DNA from: a virus
Length of the DNA stretch: 29,687 bases
Virus record (IMG/VR): IMGVR_UViG_3300043425_000189
Span: 1 to 29,687 of that record
Reading direction: 5' to 3' (one strand)
Part shown: piece by piece, positions 27,491-29,687 of the stretch
Numbering within the stretch: position 1 is the stretch's first letter
Layout of the letters: every line of letters starts with the position of its first letter
Notes under the pieces: generated by a model
What the model was told of the DNA's origin: nothing
What the model saw: only the letters and a program-made list of their open reading frames with translations
Database searches by the model: none
Position numbers and translations under genes: made by a program

Positions 27491-28634
27491 ATCGAACGTG
27501 ATACTTTCCTCTGTTTGGGTTGCTCACTGCCATGTAGATAAAATATCTGGCTGCATCGATGCAGTGATTCCACTCATCCTTTGGTATGCTCTTGTTGGTT
27601 TTTTCAACCCATGAATAATTGTTGAATTCCTTTATCATGTTCTTTGAGTCTTTATCCAGAATAATCTGGTATTCGTTCATCAAAGATATTCCTGCTGTAA
27701 CGCTGCCTGCTCCTTTCTCCGCTTCCATGATGTTTAAACCTCTTTGTCGGAGCTCTGATATCAACCTTGGCTCTGCGCTGTCTCCTATGATAAGTAAACG
27801 GTCCGCATGTTCCTTCGTGTATTGGTATAATTGTCCTGTGTTTAGTCCTTGCTCATAGAAGCATTCCTTCAAGTAGATGATTTTTTCCTTTCGTTTAATC
27901 GATACCTTGATTAAGGTAGATGGATCATTGCTGAAGCCGTAGTCCTGTCCGAAACCGACAATGTCTCCATCCTGATATTCTCCTATGCTCCAATTGGAGA
28001 AGATTGCACCTGTTGGTTGCGCTCTTTCTCCTGTTCCATAAACTTTCCACCAGTAGGCATTCGTTACTTTGCTTTCAATGTCATCTACCTGCGCTCTGGT
28101 GAGGTGAGGATTGTCTTTGTAGGTTGTAATGAAAGGAGGGAACTTCTCGATGTATTTGTCCAGCCAGTGCTCCTGTGGAAGTGCTGGATTGTAATCTGCA
28201 ATTATGCGGTATCTGGTCCTTGGGAATAATTGGTCGATTGTTTCCTCTGGGAACTGGTGAGCTTCGTTAATCCACAGTATATCTCTGGACCGACCATGTA
28301 TTTTATCTGGGGTGTCTGCTCCGTAGTAAGAAATGTAGTTTCCGAATAAATTATAGATGTGATCGGTTTTATTATGGTTCTCATCTCTGTACAAGTCATG
28401 CTTGATTAAAATGTCTTTGATGTCTTTCCAAGCGGTAGATTTTAATGCGGTGTAGGTGTCGCGCACTATATCGATCTCCATTCCTGCATTCTCATATTCC
28501 TTGCATAGCCATAAAATATAATAAGCTACGGAGTAGGTCTTTCCGCTTCGCGTTCCTCCTTGCAGAAGTGTAAACCGATTATCTGGAACTGATCGCTTGA
28601 GGAATGTAAAGTTAGGATTTGCTTTCTGCATCAT
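27489..28634 (-). CDS. terL: terminase large subunit
   Basis: The product has 381 residues and combines the ATPase and nuclease domains of the packaging motor. Walker A is GGTRSGKT at 26-33, Walker B is ILWINEA at 119-125 with the catalytic Glu, and nuclease Asp residues are D231 (GQDYGFSND), D285 (IIGDSAEP) and D360 (NHCIDAARY). It resembles the PBSX-type (Terminase_3) family. It would cut and pump DNA through the portal. The ATG overlaps the small subunit end by 23 bases. The length is on the short side for TerL but covers all motifs. Confidence 0.93.
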   Translation of the reverse strand: MMQKANPNFTFLKRSVPDNRFTLLQGGTRSGKTYSVAYYILWLCKEYENAGMEIDIVRDTYTALKSTAWKDIKDILIKHDLYRDENHNKTDHIYNLFGNYISYYGADTPDKIHGRSRDILWINEAHQFPEETIDQLFPRTRYRIIADYNPALPQEHWLDKYIEKFPPFITTYKDNPHLTRAQVDDIESKVTNAYWWKVYGTGERAQPTGAIFSNWSIGEYQDGDIVGFGQDYGFSNDPSTLIKVSIKRKEKIIYLKECFYEQGLNTGQLYQYTKEHADRLLIIGDSAEPRLISELRQRGLNIMEAEKGAGSVTAGISLMNEYQIILDKDSKNMIKEFNNYSWVEKTNKSIPKDEWNHCIDAARYFIYMAVSNPNRGKYHVR

Positions 28635-28944
28635 TCATCCATTCTGGGAGGTTGGACTCGATGTTCTTTTGTTCTATCTGCTGAAGTGGTGCTCCGTATC
28701 CAGAGTCCATTAATGCTTTGTATGCATTCACGTCTCCTTCTCTGGCTCGCTTAATTAAAGCCAAGGTCATGAGGTCCTCCTGTGACATTCGTTCTACCTC
28801 GCTGGTAAGTGGGTTTTTCAGGTCCTGTTCGACTTCCAGCCACTTTTTGGCGATGGTGCTTCTGTTTTTGCTACCTACTGGTCTGCCGTTCTGGTTTCCG
28901 CTTTGACCCTTCTGGAATGGTTTAAGATTTTGTTCGTTTGCCAT
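28612..28944 (-). CDS. putative terminase small subunit (DUF5681-like)
   Basis: The product has 110 residues: KPFQKGQSGNQNGRPVGSKN near the N-terminus is the DUF5681-type motif that accompanies terminase large genes in many phages, and the rest is helical with an acidic tail. It probably recognises phage DNA for packaging. Its end overlaps terL by 23 bases, and it follows the methyltransferase by 18 bases. Assignment as small subunit rests on motif and context. Confidence 0.75.
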   Translation of the reverse strand: MANEQNLKPFQKGQSGNQNGRPVGSKNRSTIAKKWLEVEQDLKNPLTSEVERMSQEDLMTLALIKRAREGDVNAYKALMDSGYGAPLQQIEQKNIESNLPEWMNDAESKS

Positions 28945-28962
28945 GTCTCTGTTTTTTCACTG

Positions 28963-29687
28963 TTATTTCGCTTCTGGTTCTGTAGGCAGAATGTACTCCT
29001 CTCCGTTTCTTTTAATCTTCAAGTCTGGATCTAGTTTAATCATTCGTTCCAGAATCACTTGGCAATATCGAGGATCTAGTTCCAAGCCATAACACCTTCT
29101 GTTTAATTGGTGAGCTGCTACCATTGTTGAACCGCTCCCTAGGAATGCATCGCCTACTATTTCATTCTCTTTGCTGCTGTTCTCGATTAAAGGTGCAAGC
29201 AGGAGGATTGGTTTCATTGTTGGGTGTATGTCATTCTTTACTGGTTTGTCTGCTCGGAGAATTGTTGTTTTGACATCCTCTGATAACATCTCTGTGAGCA
29301 TCTTTTGGAGTTCGATTTTGCTTAATTTTTTAATGTCGATTTTGTCCTCGATGACTGTTGTTCTGGTTCTATCATTTCCGAAGTAGTGAGCTGCTCCTGC
29401 TTTCCATCCATATAGGCATGGTTCGTGTTTCCACTGGTAGTCTTGCCTACCCATCACTAAACTATTTTTTACCCAGATAAGGCATTGCTTCACTAAAAGT
29501 CCAGAGTCCTGCATCGCTCTCCTGAAGTTTGCACCTTCGATATCTGCATGCCATACATACCACGCTCCTCCTTTCTTTGTGTATGCTCCAAGTGCTGTAT
29601 AGAAATCGTACAGGAATTGATAAAATGCAGAGTCTCCCATGCTGTCATTCATGATCGTTAATGCTTCCTTCGTTTCTCCTTGGTAAT
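28963..29687 (-). CDS. ParB-domain DNA methyltransferase, C-terminal part
   Basis: This is the remaining part of the gene that starts at 710, in frame across the terminal repeat (the last 139 bases duplicate 1-139). The SAM-binding motif FLGSGS corresponds to residues 372-377 of the full protein, followed by AAHQLNRRCYGLELDPRYC. It carries Glu at the mismatch position 29675, where the left copy has Gly195. The stop lies 18 bases before the small terminase gene. Confidence 0.9.
   Translation of the reverse strand, partial: YQGETKEALTIMNDSMGDSAFYQFLYDFYTALGAYTKKGGAWYVWHADIEGANFRRAMQDSGLLVKQCLIWVKNSLVMGRQDYQWKHEPCLYGWKAGAAHYFGNDRTRTTVIEDKIDIKKLSKIELQKMLTEMLSEDVKTTILRADKPVKNDIHPTMKPILLLAPLIENSSKENEIVGDAFLGSGSTMVAAHQLNRRCYGLELDPRYCQVILERMIKLDPDLKIKRNGEEYILPTEPEAK
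29549..29687. repeat. terminal direct repeat, right copy
   Basis: This is the right copy of the 139-base repeat described at 1-139, with one mismatch at 29675. Removing one copy gives a unique circular length of 29,548 bases. Confidence 0.95.

Noticed and set aside
1-29687. tRNA genes, CRISPR arrays, insertion sequences, integrase and attachment sites
   Set aside because: I looked for cloverleaf-like or repeat-spacer patterns and for integrase or transposase motifs and saw none.

Overview
The window looks like an almost complete genome of a tailed phage (Caudoviricetes, probably siphovirus-like) infecting a member of the Bacteroidota. The first and last 139 bases are the same sequence with one mismatch, so the contig closes on itself and the unique genome would be about 29,548 bp. 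Every supported gene is on the minus strand. The host guess rests on the gene families (DUF6712-type connector, XkdF-like protease, Bacteroidota-type tail proteins, DUF6291-like replication protein), on promoters of the TAnnTTTG type, and on A-rich leaders without Shine-Dalgarno sequences. No integrase, tRNA, CRISPR array or insertion sequence was recognised, so lysogeny is not supported.

Layout in transcription order (high to low coordinates). (1) 29687-27489 plus 710-1 through the junction: ParB-domain DNA methyltransferase, then small and large terminase. (2) 27375-20107: tail module with a tail-assembly-chaperone pair joined by a likely -1 frameshift, tail completion proteins, two large tail proteins and the tape measure. 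(3) 20086-12590: head module with XkdF-like protease, small coiled-coil proteins, scaffold-like protein, major capsid protein, portal and connector, ending in adhesin-like or fibre proteins. (4) 12593-10516: a putative adhesin, holin and M15 endolysin. (5) 10414-6596: small genes, a stand-alone DnaA domain IV protein, a replication/loader-like protein, a DnaB-type helicase and NinG. (6) 6532-2581: a cassette of tiny genes mostly overlapping by 4 bases, then an ERF annealing protein, a YqaJ-type exonuclease and a DUF736-like protein. (7) 2511-715: HTH protein, sigma-like factor and small proteins leading back to the methyltransferase.

Regulation is unusually readable. Three copies of a near-identical promoter core precede the early modules. 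Four minus-strand intrinsic terminators sit only 8-33 bases before the next start codon, which suggests attenuation or antitermination rather than operon ends. One has an apical loop complementary to an upstream segment. A plus-strand promoter and terminator pair between terL and the tail genes predicts a roughly 63-nt antisense RNA.

The most promising undescribed system is in the head module. Two AT-rich coiled-coil proteins between protease and scaffold share an N-terminal peptide ending in VELA. Its VLxKL part recurs at the extreme C-terminus of the scaffold-like protein. This resembles capsid-targeting peptides of internal (cargo) proteins in other phages, but that reading is inference.
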